The notes under the pieces: model-generated | Database searches by the model: none | Told to the model about the DNA's origin: nothing | The model's input: only the letters and a program-made list of their open reading frames with translations | Made by a program: the position numbers and the translations under genes | In this document: positions 40,945-50,437 of the stretch, one piece after another | How positions within the stretch are numbered: position 1 is the stretch's first letter | How the letters are laid out: every line of letters begins with the position of its first letter | Assembly (NCBI RefSeq): GCF_007750855.1 | Contig: NZ_CP036291.1 | Coordinates: 992,001-1,056,000 of the forward strand | Length of the DNA: 64,000 nucleotides | Reading direction: 5' to 3' | DNA from: Pirellulimonas nuda | Lineage (GTDB): Bacteria; Planctomycetota; Planctomycetia; Pirellulales; Lacipirellulaceae

Positions 40945-43800
40945 CTACACGCCGAGCGCCTCGGCGATGAGGTGGTCTTGTTCCATCTGGTGCGACGTTT
41001 TCGAGCCCGTCGCGGGGCTGGCCGAGGCGGGGCGGCAGACGTCGGAGAAGGGGAACCGGCCGAAAAGCTGGTCACCCATCCGGATCCGCAGGTACCGCCA
41101 GGCGCCCATGTTCTCTGGTTCTTCCTGCACCCACACGGCGTGCGTGCCGTCGTGGTAGGGCTTGAGGCACTCGATCAGCTCCGCGGTGGGGAGCGGGTAG
41201 AGTTGTTCGACGCGCAGGATCGCGATGTCTTTGCGGTCGAGCTGCTCGCGCTTCTCGCGCAGCTCGTAGTAGATCTTGCCGGTGCAGAGCAGGATCCGCC
41301 GCACGGCCGCGGGGTTCTCGATCTCGCCGTCGGGGATCACGCGTTGGAACTTCCCCGCGGAGAGGTCTTCCATCGACGACACGCACTGCTTGTGCCGCAG
41401 CAGGCTCTTGGGGGTCATCACGATCAGCGGCTTACGCCAGGGGCGCACCACTTGCCGGCGGAGCACGTGGAAGAGCTGCGCCGGGGTCGAGGGGTAGACG
41501 ACCTGGATGTTGTCCTCGGCCGCCAGCAGCAGGAAGCGTTCGAGCCGGGCGCTGGAGTGCTCGGGCCCCTGGCCCTCGAAGCCGTGCGGCAGCAGCAGCA
41601 CCAGGCCGCTGAGGCGGCGCCATTTGTCTTCGGCGCTGGCGATGAACTGGTCGATCACCACCTGGGCGGCGTTGGCGAAGTCGCCGAACTGGGCCTCCCA
41701 CACCACCAGCCCGTCGGGGCAGTCGAGGCTGTAGCCGTACTCGAAGCCCAGCACGCCCGCCTCGGAGAGGGGGCTGTTGTGGATCTCAACCGGGCCCTGG
41801 TCGTCGCTGAGCTCGGCCAGCGGCATGTACACCGAGCCGTTCTCGTAGTCGTGCAGGACCGCGTGGCGGTGGCTGAAGGTGCCCCGCTGGGCGTCCTGGC
41901 CGGTGATGCGGATGCGGACGCCATCGGCCGCCAGCGACGCCAGCGCCAACGCCTCGCCGGCCGCCCAGTCGAGCGGCGCCTTGCCGTGGGCCATCTCTTC
42001 GCGGCGTTCGGTGGCGCGGGCGATCTTGGGGTGGAGCTTGAAGTCCTCCGGGAAGGTCGCCTGGGCTTCGAGCAGCCTCACCAGCATGTCGTGCGGCACG
42101 TGGGTGTCGACGTCGGGCGCCTCGGACTCGGGCCCGCCGGTGTAGCGCTGCCAGTCGCCGCTGAGCATGTCGCGGCGGGGCACAAAGTTCTTGGCGCGCG
42201 ACGAGGCCAGCTCGCGCTCGAGGTGCTGGTAGCGTTCTGCGACGATCCCCTCGGCCTCCTCGGGGCTGATGCCGCCGAGCTTCAGCAGGTGCTTCAGGTA
42301 GCTCTCGCGGACCGGCCGGTGGGCGTTGATCTCGCGGTACTGCATCGGCTGGGTGAACGAGGGCTCGTCCCCCTCGTTGTGGCCGCGGAGGCGGTAGCAG
42401 AGCATGTCGATCACCACGTCGCGCTGGAACTCGCGGCGGAAGTCCATCGCGAGCTGCAGCACCTGGGCGACCGACTCGGGGTGCTCGCCGTTGACGTGGA
42501 AGATGGGGATCTGCAGCATCTTCGCCACGTCGGTGCAGTAGACGCTGCTGCGTCCCTCGCTGGGGGTGGTGGTGAAGCCGATCTGGTTGTTCACCACCAC
42601 GTGGATGGCGCCCCCCACGCGGTAGCCGGGCAGCTCGCTGAGGTTGAGCGTCTCTTGCACGATCCCCTCGCCGGCGAACGCCGCGTCGCCGTGCACCAGC
42701 AGCAGCAGCCCGCGGCGGCGATCATGGTCGCCGGCGTGGTCCTGCTTGGCCCGCAGCCGGCCCATGGCCACGGTGTTCACGAACTCCAGGTGGCTGGGGT
42801 TGAAGCAGAGCGACAGGTGCAGCTTGTGGCCCGAGCCGGTGACGAACTCGTTGGAGCAGCCCAGGTGGTACTTCACGTCGCCGCGGCCCACGTGCAGCTC
42901 GGGGTCGACGTCGGCAAACTCGCGGAAGATCTGCCGCGGGTCCTTGCCGCAGATGTTGGCCATCACGTTCAGCCGGCCGCGGTGGGCCATCCCCAGCACC
43001 ACTTCTTCGGCGCCCTCGTCGCCGGCGCGTTCGATTGCCATGTCCAAGAGCGGGATCAGGCTCTCGGCGCCCTCCAGGGAGAAGCTCTTGGCGCCGAGGA
43101 ACTTCTTCTGCACGAACTCTTCGAAGATCACCGCGTCGGTCAGCTTGCGGTGGATGCGGAGCTGCTGGTCGCGGCGGAGCTGGATGCGGTTCTGGCTCTT
43201 CTCCATGCGGAACTGCAGCCACTCGCGCACCGCCAGGTCGTCGATGTGCATGAACTGCACGCCGATGTACCGGCAGTACGTGGTCCGCAGCATGCTGATG
43301 ATCTCGCGCAGCGGACGCTGCACGGGGCCCTCGGTGTTGCGGACGGAGAAGACGCGATCGAGGTCCGCCTCGCTAAAGCCGTAGTAGGCGGGGTCGAGTT
43401 CCGGCGCGTAGGGGCGGTCCTGCTTGAGGGGATCGATGCGCGCGGTGATGTGGCCGCGGACGCGGTGGTTGCGCACTAGCTGGTCGACCCGCTCCTGCAG
43501 GGCGACCCACTTCAGTTGGTCTTCGCCCCGCTCGTCGTAGTCCGTGTGCGCGCCCGACAGGGCGACATGCGGCGCCGGCGGTTGACGCGTCGGCTCTGTG
43601 GGGGGCGCCGCTAAAGCGGCCGGCGGCGGCGCTACGCCCTGGCCGGAGCCGTTGCCATTGCGGTGGGCGGGCGTCAACGCGAAGTCCTGGCCGTTCTCCA
43701 TTTCTTGGAAAAACTGACGCCATTCTGTCGGGACCGACGCGGTGTCCGCCTGATAGTCGGCAAACAGCCGCTCGGCGTAACTCAGGCTCTGACTATTCAT
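40945..43800 (-). CDS. sucA: 2-oxoglutarate dehydrogenase E1 component
   Basis: 951 residues from the ATG at 43800 ('[20 protein letters not shown]'). The thiamine-diphosphate enzyme decarboxylates 2-oxoglutarate and succinylates SucB. Signatures: '[20 protein letters not shown]', '[20 protein letters not shown]', '[20 protein letters not shown]', '[16 protein letters not shown]', '[16 protein letters not shown]' and the C-terminal '[20 protein letters not shown]'. Upstream in-frame ATGs at 43881 and beyond add sequence without similarity. First gene of the suc operon; 347 bp lie upstream. Confidence 0.95.
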   Translation of the reverse strand: MNSQSLSYAERLFADYQADTASVPTEWRQFFQEMENGQDFALTPAHRNGNGSGQGVAPPPAALAAPPTEPTRQPPAPHVALSGAHTDYDERGEDQLKWVALQERVDQLVRNHRVRGHITARIDPLKQDRPYAPELDPAYYGFSEADLDRVFSVRNTEGPVQRPLREIISMLRTTYCRYIGVQFMHIDDLAVREWLQFRMEKSQNRIQLRRDQQLRIHRKLTDAVIFEEFVQKKFLGAKSFSLEGAESLIPLLDMAIERAGDEGAEEVVLGMAHRGRLNVMANICGKDPRQIFREFADVDPELHVGRGDVKYHLGCSNEFVTGSGHKLHLSLCFNPSHLEFVNTVAMGRLRAKQDHAGDHDRRRGLLLLVHGDAAFAGEGIVQETLNLSELPGYRVGGAIHVVVNNQIGFTTTPSEGRSSVYCTDVAKMLQIPIFHVNGEHPESVAQVLQLAMDFRREFQRDVVIDMLCYRLRGHNEGDEPSFTQPMQYREINAHRPVRESYLKHLLKLGGISPEEAEGIVAERYQHLERELASSRAKNFVPRRDMLSGDWQRYTGGPESEAPDVDTHVPHDMLVRLLEAQATFPEDFKLHPKIARATERREEMAHGKAPLDWAAGEALALASLAADGVRIRITGQDAQRGTFSHRHAVLHDYENGSVYMPLAELSDDQGPVEIHNSPLSEAGVLGFEYGYSLDCPDGLVVWEAQFGDFANAAQVVIDQFIASAEDKWRRLSGLVLLLPHGFEGQGPEHSSARLERFLLLAAEDNIQVVYPSTPAQLFHVLRRQVVRPWRKPLIVMTPKSLLRHKQCVSSMEDLSAGKFQRVIPDGEIENPAAVRRILLCTGKIYYELREKREQLDRKDIAILRVEQLYPLPTAELIECLKPYHDGTHAVWVQEEPENMGAWRYLRIRMGDQLFGRFPFSDVCRPASASPATGSKTSHQMEQDHLIAEALGV

Positions 43801-44147
43801 TACGGCGACGAGGCCACCGGGGGCTCGGAGTTTCTGGGGCGAGTCATCCGTGGCCCCTGGCTGCCGTGCATTATGCAGCATCACGCAGGGTTCTGGCAAT
43901 CGGCGTGTGGCTGCGCAGAGGGGATGATTCGCTGCGCGAACGGGGACCCCGCCAAAGAGCGGCCGGGGACGGCCCCCGGCGGCGGGGCAGGGGGGGCGGG
44001 GCGGAGCGGGCTTGTAGGTCCGGGCGCCACCGAGCTGGGATGGGACGCCGGGCACGGCTTGAACAACCAACCAGCCAGAACTCAATCAGGCGTTCAGGAT
44101 TGCAGCGGTGAAGTCCGGCATCCAAACCAGACACACCCCGACCCGCC
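43801..44147. promoter_or_regulatory. Region upstream of sucA
   Basis: 347 bp between the sucA start and the VapC stop, both on the minus strand. It should carry the suc operon promoter, but I cannot point to convincing boxes. It is GC-rich with C/G runs around 43970-44010 and shows no gene or long repeat. Confidence 0.35.
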
Positions 44148-44567
44148 CTACTTCTTGCCAATCGGCCGTACCCGCTCCGCGAACGGCGACCCCTCCAGCG
44201 CGTGGCAGAGCCGCTCGTCTGCCGTCACCAGAGTCGCGTCGACCTCGATCGCCGCGGCCACGTACAGGCAGTCGTACGCCGTCCGGTCGGTGGCGGTTGC
44301 GATCTTCACCGCGGCCCGGATCAATCGCTGCCCCTCGACGATTTCGATTGGCATCCGCAGCATCTCATCCAGGACGGCGTCTGCCTCGTGGGCCTCAAGC
44401 TCACCCCGGCGGCAGTACTTCCAGAGGATGTTGCCCGTCTCCGGCCAGAGCAGGTCGGGGGCGAACAACGCGTCGGCTTTCCTGACCGTCAACGCAGCGG
44501 ACCGGGAGCCCACCTCCTCGATGAATAGCTTGACCAGGACGCTGGCGTCGATAACCAACCGATTCAC
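44148..44567 (-). CDS. VapC-type PIN-domain toxin (FitB-like)
   Basis: 139 residues from a GTG at 44567. Acidic catalytic residues: Asp in 'RLVIDASVLVKLFIEEVGSR', Glu in 'LLWPETGNILWKYCRRGEL', Asp in 'DRTAYDCLYVAAAIEVDATL' and Asp in 'VTADERL'. Mg-dependent endoribonuclease acting on tRNA or rRNA is the family activity. The GTG start shares GTGA with the antitoxin stop, the classical four-base coupling; a longer ATG reading at 44633 would overlap the antitoxin by 70 bp. Confidence 0.87.
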   Translation of the reverse strand: MNRLVIDASVLVKLFIEEVGSRSAALTVRKADALFAPDLLWPETGNILWKYCRRGELEAHEADAVLDEMLRMPIEIVEGQRLIRAAVKIATATDRTAYDCLYVAAAIEVDATLVTADERLCHALEGSPFAERVRPIGKK

Positions 44568-44791
44568 CGGTCGCGGTCCTCGTTCAGGGCCTGCACGCTG
44601 TCGACGCCGCGATCGCCTAGCTTTTTCCGCCACCGGGCGGCGGCGAGGAGCGATTCGTCGAGGGTGCGCCCAGCCGCTTTTTCGAGGATCAATCGAGTCT
44701 CGCTCTGCAGCGATCTGCCGGCGGCCTTGGCGCGTCGCTTGAGTCGGTCCAGCGTGCTGGGGTTAAGCCCGCGGATGAGAATGTCTGCCAC
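44564..44791 (-). CDS. FitA-like ribbon-helix-helix antitoxin
   Basis: 75 residues from a GTG at 44791, with GAGG about nine bases upstream. 'VADILIRGLNPSTLDRLKRR' and 'AKAAGRSLQSETRLILEKAA' form the ribbon-helix-helix DNA-binding domain of FitA/VapB antitoxins. The C-terminal helix ('ARWRKKLGDRGVDSVQAL') would occupy the toxin active site. An ATG reading from 44875 adds 28 residues without family similarity. Coupled to the PIN toxin by a GTGA overlap. Confidence 0.83.
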   Translation of the reverse strand: MADILIRGLNPSTLDRLKRRAKAAGRSLQSETRLILEKAAGRTLDESLLAAARWRKKLGDRGVDSVQALNEDRDR

Positions 44792-44908
44792 GGAATTGCC
44801 TCGCCTAAGCGTCAATATGGGGATCTGTATAAATGATAGCATAGTGATATCACGCGGATAGCATTGCAGCGCCAAATCAGCGCCGGATCTACCCGCGTCA
44901 CACCCCGA

Positions 44909-46564
44909 TTATCCCCCCATCACATTCTGCTGCATCCGCTCCCCAAGCCGCTGCAACGCCCGGCTGGCGTCGTCCCGCGGGATGGTGGCGTGGATGATGC
45001 TCGGGCCCGACAGGTCCGCCCAGGCCGCGTTCAGGGCCTCGTCGAACTGGCCTTCGGTGGCGGCCCGGTAGCCCGTGCCGCCGCCGAGCACCTCGGGGAG
45101 CTTGCTGTAGTTCCACGCCGGGATGTCGTTGAAGCGGTACTCGCCCGGGTGCAGCAGCCGCTCGGTGCCGTAGCCGCCGTTGTCGATCACGATCACCACC
45201 ACGGGCGCCTTGCGGCGGACCAGCGAGCTGAGCTCCATGCCGGTCATCTGGAAGGCGCCGTCGCCGACGATCGCCACCACCCGGGCGTTCGGCCTAGCGA
45301 CGCTGGCGCCCAGCGCCGCCGGCGTGGCGAAGCCCATCGACGTGTAGTAGGCGGGGCTGATGAACTCGGACCGGCCGTGGGTGGTCAGCTCCGTCGAGGC
45401 GAACAGGGAGTCGCCGATGTCGGCCACCACGATCGTCTCGTCCTGAAGCTGCTCGTCGAGCCGGTCGACCAAGCGGGTGATGGTCAGCGCGTCGTCCGGC
45501 CGCAGCACGAACGGCTCTTTGTTCCAGTCGGTCGGGGCAGGGGGCAGCGGCGAGGTGCGGTGCAGCTTCCGCGCCGCCAGCTCCTCGATAAAGTCCTTCA
45601 GCAGCACGTCGTGGTAGTGGTGGTGGCGGATCCGCAGTTGCTCGCTGGTGGCGTAGATGCAGTCGGCGACGTCCAGTTCTGCGGTGAAGATCCCCAGGTT
45701 GATGTCCGTCATGAACGTGCCGAGCATCACGACGCAGTCGCTCGATTCGATAAACTTGGTCACCTTCTCGTGCCCCATCGCCCCCTCGTACAGCCCCATG
45801 TACAGCGGGTGGTGCTCCCCCACGACCCCCTTGCCCAGCATGGTGGCGGCCATCGGGATGCCGCTCGCCTCGGCCAGCCGGAGCGCGGAGTCCTGCAGGT
45901 TGAACCGGTGCAGCTCGACCCCCAGCAGCAGCACCGGCTGGCGGGCCTGCTCGATGCGCCGCGCCGCCTCGTCCACGGCCTCGGCCAACGCGCGCCGGTC
46001 GCTACGCAGTTCCGGGGCGAAGAAGCGGGGCGCGTCGTGCGGGACCACCCGCACCTGGTCCCGCGGGATCTCCAGGTAGACCGGCCGGCTGAACCGCTTG
46101 CAGGCCGCTAGCACCCGGTCGATCTCGTGGAACGCGGTGGCCGGGTCGTCGAGCTCGGCGCCCGCCACGCACAGCTTCTCGAACACGTCGTGCTGGGTGC
46201 GGAAGTTCCGCACCATGTGGTGCAGCAGCGGGTTGTTGACCCGCTCGCCCAGGCCCGGCGATCCGGTGATCATCACCACGGGCGACTTCTCTGCGTACGC
46301 CCCCGCGATGCTGTTGCACACGCTCAGCCCCCCCACGCAGTAGGTGACGCACAGCGCCCCCATGCCGTGCACGCGGGCGTAGCCGTCCGCGGCGAACCCG
46401 GCGCAGTCTTCCCGCGTGCAGCCGATCGCCTCCAGCGGGCTCTCTTCCAGCATGGTGTAGAAGGAGAGCACGTAGTCGCCCGGGATGCCGAACACGTGGC
46501 CGATGCCGTAGTCCTGCAGGCGGCGGATGAGGTACTGACCGATAGAGAGGTTCGATTCGGGCAT
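44909..46564 (-). CDS. Thiamine-diphosphate 2-oxoacid decarboxylase (pyruvate/indolepyruvate decarboxylase type)
   Basis: 551 residues. N-terminal 'QYLIRRLQDYGIGHVFGIPG', the cofactor-activating Glu in 'GCTREDCAGFAADGYARVHG', the His-His pair in 'NNPLLHHMVRNFRTQHDVF' typical of pyruvate decarboxylases, and the C-terminal ThDP motif 'VVAIVGDGAFQMTGMELSSL' with 'VIVIDNGGYGTERLL'. It would convert a 2-oxoacid to an aldehyde and CO2. Which oxoacid (pyruvate, indolepyruvate, phenylpyruvate) cannot be told. It is monocistronic as far as seen, downstream of the divergent ppx promoter region. Confidence 0.87.
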   Translation of the reverse strand: MPESNLSIGQYLIRRLQDYGIGHVFGIPGDYVLSFYTMLEESPLEAIGCTREDCAGFAADGYARVHGMGALCVTYCVGGLSVCNSIAGAYAEKSPVVMITGSPGLGERVNNPLLHHMVRNFRTQHDVFEKLCVAGAELDDPATAFHEIDRVLAACKRFSRPVYLEIPRDQVRVVPHDAPRFFAPELRSDRRALAEAVDEAARRIEQARQPVLLLGVELHRFNLQDSALRLAEASGIPMAATMLGKGVVGEHHPLYMGLYEGAMGHEKVTKFIESSDCVVMLGTFMTDINLGIFTAELDVADCIYATSEQLRIRHHHYHDVLLKDFIEELAARKLHRTSPLPPAPTDWNKEPFVLRPDDALTITRLVDRLDEQLQDETIVVADIGDSLFASTELTTHGRSEFISPAYYTSMGFATPAALGASVARPNARVVAIVGDGAFQMTGMELSSLVRRKAPVVVIVIDNGGYGTERLLHPGEYRFNDIPAWNYSKLPEVLGGGTGYRAATEGQFDEALNAAWADLSGPSIIHATIPRDDASRALQRLGERMQQNVMGG

Positions 46565-46834
46565 GATAGGGAGTACTTGGTGCTGGAATGAAAACCTGAG
46601 CGGGGGGCCGGGGTCCCCCGAGTAGTGCGGGATGATTGTCGGGCGTGAAGTCGATCGAGCCCCGGCGCGGCTCGCACTGCATCGGGCAATGATAACGCCC
46701 TGTCCCGCGCGACGCGCCTCGAACTCCTCCCTATCGCTTCAATAAGCAACTCCGTGGACTTTCGTCCACCGCTCGGGGGCCGTCGTCTGTTGCCGCGGCT
46801 TTACATCCGCGTTGGCCGCGTCGATCATGGCCGC

Positions 46835-48412
46835 ATGGCAGAACCCGCAGCTTCAAGCACAATTAGCCCCACGCCGGTCGCCGTTGGCGACCGCATCGCA
46901 GCCATCGACATCGGCTCGAACAGCGTCCGCGTGGTGGTGGCCGAGGTCCTGGAAGGAGACGGCTACCGGGTCGTTGACGAGGAACGAGAGAACACGCGGC
47001 TTGCCGCTTCGCTCAGCGAGACGGGCCGGCTGAGCCCGACCGCCATGGACGCCACGCTCGCCGCGCTGGGCAGCTTTGCGACCATGGCCAGCGGCCAAGG
47101 GGTGAAACGCGTGCGGGCGATCGCCACCAGCGCGGTCCGCGACGCCGCCAACGGGCAGGAGTTCTGCCAGCGTGTGTACGAGAGCCTGGGGCTCAAGGTT
47201 GAGGTGATCAGCGCCCGCGAAGAAGCCCGGTTGGCGTTTATGAGCGTCGCCCGCGCGTTTGACGTGGCGGGTCGCGAGGTAGCCATCGCCGACATCGGCG
47301 GCGGCAGCACGGAGATCGTGCTGGCATCCAGCGGCATGATCGACCAGTGCTACGCCACCCGGCTGGGGGCCGTACGCGTGTCAGAAGACCACGGCCTCTG
47401 CGGCGCGGTGAACGAAGAGCAGCTCCGCGAGGCCTCCGACGCGGTCGATCGGCAACTGCGCCGCCACGCCAAGAAGCCGTCGTTCGAGCCCGAGATGCTG
47501 TACGGCACCGGCGGCACGTTCACCGCGATGGCGTCGATGCTGATCGGCAAGAACGGCGGCGACGGGTCGAACGTGTGGGGCTACCGGGCCGGGCGGGTCG
47601 AGATCCTCCACCTGCTGACCGACCTCAGCCAGCTTCCGCTGGAGAAACGCAAGAAGGTCTCTGGCCTCAACCCGCAACGGGCCGATATCATCGTCGGGGG
47701 GCTGCTGGTAATCGAGCGGATCATGAGCCACCTGAAGGTGAACACCGTGCAGGTGCACACCCGCGGCGTCCGCGACGGCGTGCTGCTGACGATGGTCCGC
47801 GACGGCCGCAGCCAGGGCAAACCGGTCCCCCCCGAGGCCCGCCGCGACGCGGTCGAGCTGTTCGCCAAGAGCTGCGGGGTCGACCTGACGCACGCCCGCC
47901 AAGTGGCCCGCATCGCCGCGCGGCTGCTGGAGCAGCTCGCCGAGCCGCTGGGGCTCGACCCCGCGGACCGCGAGCTGATGGAGACCGCCGCTATCCTCTC
48001 GAACGTCGGCTACCTGATCAACTTCGACAAGCACCACAAGCACTCCTACCAGCTCATCCTCAACAGCGAGCTCTCGGGCTTCGAACGCCGAGAGCTGCAA
48101 CTGGTGGCCAACATCGCCCGCTACCACCGCGGCTCGCACCCGAAGAAGAAGCACGAGGGTTACGCAGAGCTTGGCGAGGAAGACCGCGAGCGTGTGGCGC
48201 AGCTCGCCGCGATCCTGCGGCTGGCGCTCGCGCTCGACCGCACCCACCAGCAGCAGGTGGCCGACCTAGCGTGCGCGGTCAGCGAGGGGCGTGTCGAGAT
48301 CGCCGTAAGCAGCCGCGAGAACGCCGAAGGGGACCTGTGGGCCGCGCGGCGGAAGGTCGACTTGTTTGAGAAGGTGTTCCGCCGGCAGGTGGTGTTCGCC
48401 GAGGCTGGGTGA
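46835..48412 (+). CDS. Ppx/GppA family exopolyphosphatase / pppGpp phosphatase
   Basis: 525 residues. The ASKHA-fold domain has 'IAAIDIGSNSVRVVVAEVLE' and 'EVAIADIGGGSTEIVLASSG' plus 'EMLYGTGGTFTAMASMLIGK'. The C-terminal HD-like helical domain shows 'METAAILSNVGYLINFDKHH', 'SYQLILNSELSGFERRELQL' and 'VANIARYHRGSHPKKKHEGY'. It hydrolyses polyphosphate or pppGpp in the cytoplasm. The start at 46835 is the first ATG before the family N-terminus; an upstream ATG at 46754 adds an Arg-rich stretch. Convergent with mtnA. Confidence 0.92.
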   Translation: MAEPAASSTISPTPVAVGDRIAAIDIGSNSVRVVVAEVLEGDGYRVVDEERENTRLAASLSETGRLSPTAMDATLAALGSFATMASGQGVKRVRAIATSAVRDAANGQEFCQRVYESLGLKVEVISAREEARLAFMSVARAFDVAGREVAIADIGGGSTEIVLASSGMIDQCYATRLGAVRVSEDHGLCGAVNEEQLREASDAVDRQLRRHAKKPSFEPEMLYGTGGTFTAMASMLIGKNGGDGSNVWGYRAGRVEILHLLTDLSQLPLEKRKKVSGLNPQRADIIVGGLLVIERIMSHLKVNTVQVHTRGVRDGVLLTMVRDGRSQGKPVPPEARRDAVELFAKSCGVDLTHARQVARIAARLLEQLAEPLGLDPADRELMETAAILSNVGYLINFDKHHKHSYQLILNSELSGFERRELQLVANIARYHRGSHPKKKHEGYAELGEEDRERVAQLAAILRLALALDRTHQQQVADLACAVSEGRVEIAVSSRENAEGDLWAARRKVDLFEKVFRRQVVFAEAG

Positions 48413-48421
48413 CTTGCGTAT

Positions 48422-48536
48422 GGGTGGCTGGGGTCGAAGGCGTCAGCCTGAGCCCCCAGCAGTGGCTCGAACTGCTTCTCGACTCCAGTGGCAATCCCCT
48501 GGGAGCTACGGCTGGCGCCTCCGACCCCAGCCGCCC
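48422..48536. repeat. Palindrome between convergent ppx and mtnA genes
   Basis: Arms 48422-48448 and 48510-48536 are reverse complements over 27 nt with three differences (core GGCTGGGGTCG). The inner part (GAGCCCCCAGCAG against CCCTGGGAGCT) adds weak pairing. The right arm touches the mtnA stop codon at 48536. It fills the whole spacer between convergent genes and may act as a bidirectional transcription barrier. Confidence 0.8.
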
Positions 48537-49555
48537 TAGGTTCCGAGCCGCTCGCGCACCTCGCCCGGCGCCATCACGCCACGCTCCGTGATAATCCCCG
48601 CAATTAGCTCCGCCGGCGTCACGTCGAACGCCGGGTTGTAGACCGGCACCCCTTCGGGCGCCGTGCGCTTGCCGAACGGTTCGGTGATCTCCTCCGCGCC
48701 GCGTTCTTCGATTGGGATGGCGTCGCCCGAGTCGAGGGTCATGTCGAACGTGGTCGCGGGCGCCGCCACATAGAACGGCACTTTGTGCCAGTTGGCCACG
48801 ATCGCCAGGGCGTAGGTGCCGATCTTGTTGGCGGAGTCGCCATTGGCCGCGATGCGGTCGGCGCCCACAATCACCGCGCCGACGCGCCCTTCGCGCATCA
48901 CCTGGGCGGCCATCGAGTCGCAAATCAGCGTGCAGCGGACGCCCCGCTGCATCAGCTCCCAAGCGGTCAGACGGGCGCCTTGCAGTAGGGGGCGGGTCTC
49001 GTCGACGAACACATGGGGATCGCTCCCGGCGGCGGCCAGCGCGAACATCACGGCCAGCGCCGTGCCGTCGCCGCCGGTCGCCAGGGCGCCGGTGTTGCAG
49101 TGGGTGAGGATGCTGCGGCCCTGGAGCAGCGGGGCGATGGCTTCTGCGCCGTGGCGCCCGATCGCGGCGCACTGCGCGGCGTCCTCGGTGTGGATGGCTT
49201 GTGCTTCGCAGAGCAGGTGGGAATCGAGCGGCTGACTCCCTGGCCTCGAAGCGAGGATCGCGAGCCGCATCCGCTCCAGCGCCCAGAAGAGGTTGACCGC
49301 TGTGGGTCTCGATGTCGCTAGGTAGTCGCACGCCGCGAGCGCCGCATCGGCGCCGTCCCGCGCCGCCAAGCACACGCCGTACGCGGCCGACACGCCGATC
49401 GCCGGCGCGCCGCGGACGCTGAGCCGCTTGATGGCCTGCCAGACGTCTTCGACCGTCGTGCAGCGCAGCCAGACCTCCTCGCCCGGCAGCCGGGTCTGGT
49501 CGAGCAGCAGCAGGGCGCCGTCGTCGGCCCCTTCCCAGCGGATGGCTTCGTGCAT
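48536..49555 (-). CDS. mtnA: Methylthioribose-1-phosphate isomerase
   Basis: 339 residues, methionine salvage: converts methylthioribose-1-phosphate to methylthioribulose-1-phosphate. Signatures: 'SVRGAPAIGVSAAYGVCLAA', the catalytic Cys in 'ILTHCNTGALATGGDGTALA', the catalytic Asp in 'VIVGADRIAANGDSANKIGT' and 'PFYVAAPATTFD'. Related eIF2B-like proteins share the fold, but the CNTG and GADR motifs favour MtnA. YebC lies 14 bp upstream on the same strand. No other salvage genes are in the window. Confidence 0.94.
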   Translation of the reverse strand: MHEAIRWEGADDGALLLLDQTRLPGEEVWLRCTTVEDVWQAIKRLSVRGAPAIGVSAAYGVCLAARDGADAALAACDYLATSRPTAVNLFWALERMRLAILASRPGSQPLDSHLLCEAQAIHTEDAAQCAAIGRHGAEAIAPLLQGRSILTHCNTGALATGGDGTALAVMFALAAAGSDPHVFVDETRPLLQGARLTAWELMQRGVRCTLICDSMAAQVMREGRVGAVIVGADRIAANGDSANKIGTYALAIVANWHKVPFYVAAPATTFDMTLDSGDAIPIEERGAEEITEPFGKRTAPEGVPVYNPAFDVTPAELIAGIITERGVMAPGEVRERLGT

Positions 49556-49569
49556 GGCGTCCCCGGGGG

Positions 49570-50322
49570 TCAGTCGGTTTCGAGCTCGGCCAGCACGGCG
49601 TCGTCGATGTTGAAGTTGGCGCTGGCCGATTGCACGTCGTCGTGGTCTTCCAGCAGTTCCATCATCTTCAGCACCTTGCGGGCGTCGTCCGCGCCGATGT
49701 CGACCGTGTCGCGGGGGATGTAGGTCACCTCGCGGCTGTCGGCGGTGACCTCTGCTTGCTCGAACGCGGCGCAGACGTCGTTGAACGCATCGACGGGGCA
49801 GATGACCTCGAACACGTCGCCGCTGTGCTGCACGTCTTCCGCGCCCGCCTCGAGGGCCAGCTCCATCAGTACGTCTTCTTCCGCGGCCGACTCGGGGACC
49901 ACTAGCAACCCCTTGCGGTCAAACATCCAGGCCGCACAGCCGGTGGCGCCCAGCTTGCCCCCGTTGAGTTCGAAGATCTTGCGGATCTCCGGCGCGGTGC
50001 GGTTGCGGTTGTCGGTGAGGATCTCGCAGATCACCATCACGCCCGACGGGCCGTGCCCCTCGTAGAGCACCTCTTCCAGGGCGCCGCCGCCGAGCTCGCC
50101 GGTCCCCTTCTTGATGGCCCGATCGATGTTGTCCTTGGGCATCGAGACGCTCTTGGCGTCGTTGATGGCGTAGCGGAGGCGGAGGTTGGCGTCGGGGTCG
50201 CCCCCCCCCATCCGCGCAGCGACGATGATCGCCTTGGAGAGCCGGCTCCAGAGCCGCCCTCGCTTGGCGTCGATGACCGCCTTCTTGTGTTTGATGCCGG
50301 CCCAGTGGGAATGCCCAGCCAT
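49570..50322 (-). CDS. yebC: YebC/PmpR family protein (translation/regulatory factor)
   Basis: 250 residues starting 'MAGHSHWAGIKHKKAVIDAK', the invariant family N-terminus (usually AGHSKW; here AGHSHW). 'YEGHGPSGVMVICEILTDNR' and 'FELNGGKLGATGCAAWMFDR' follow. The family includes transcriptional regulators and factors that help ribosomes through proline stretches. The start at 50322 is certain; longer readings are spurious. Probably co-transcribed with mtnA (14 bp apart). Confidence 0.95.
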   Translation of the reverse strand: MAGHSHWAGIKHKKAVIDAKRGRLWSRLSKAIIVAARMGGGDPDANLRLRYAINDAKSVSMPKDNIDRAIKKGTGELGGGALEEVLYEGHGPSGVMVICEILTDNRNRTAPEIRKIFELNGGKLGATGCAAWMFDRKGLLVVPESAAEEDVLMELALEAGAEDVQHSGDVFEVICPVDAFNDVCAAFEQAEVTADSREVTYIPRDTVDIGADDARKVLKMMELLEDHDDVQSASANFNIDDAVLAELETD

Positions 50323-50437
50323 CGCCTCTCCTAGCGTTGTGTCGAATCTGCCATGGTATCGCACGCCCCGGGTGTGTCCGAGGGCGCCCCTGCGCAGGGG
50401 CCCGTTGCGGCATGCGAGCAACCCCCGCCCCATCGGG

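Noticed and set aside
40972-43479. A long open frame of 835 codons antisense to sucA
   Set aside because: GC-rich codon bias keeps the antisense frame open. The translation is His/Val/Ala-rich without domains, while sucA on the other strand matches its family throughout.
43801-44085. N-terminal extension of sucA
   Set aside because: The added 95 residues are Pro/Arg-rich and absent from E1 enzymes. '[13 protein letters not shown]' is the expected start.
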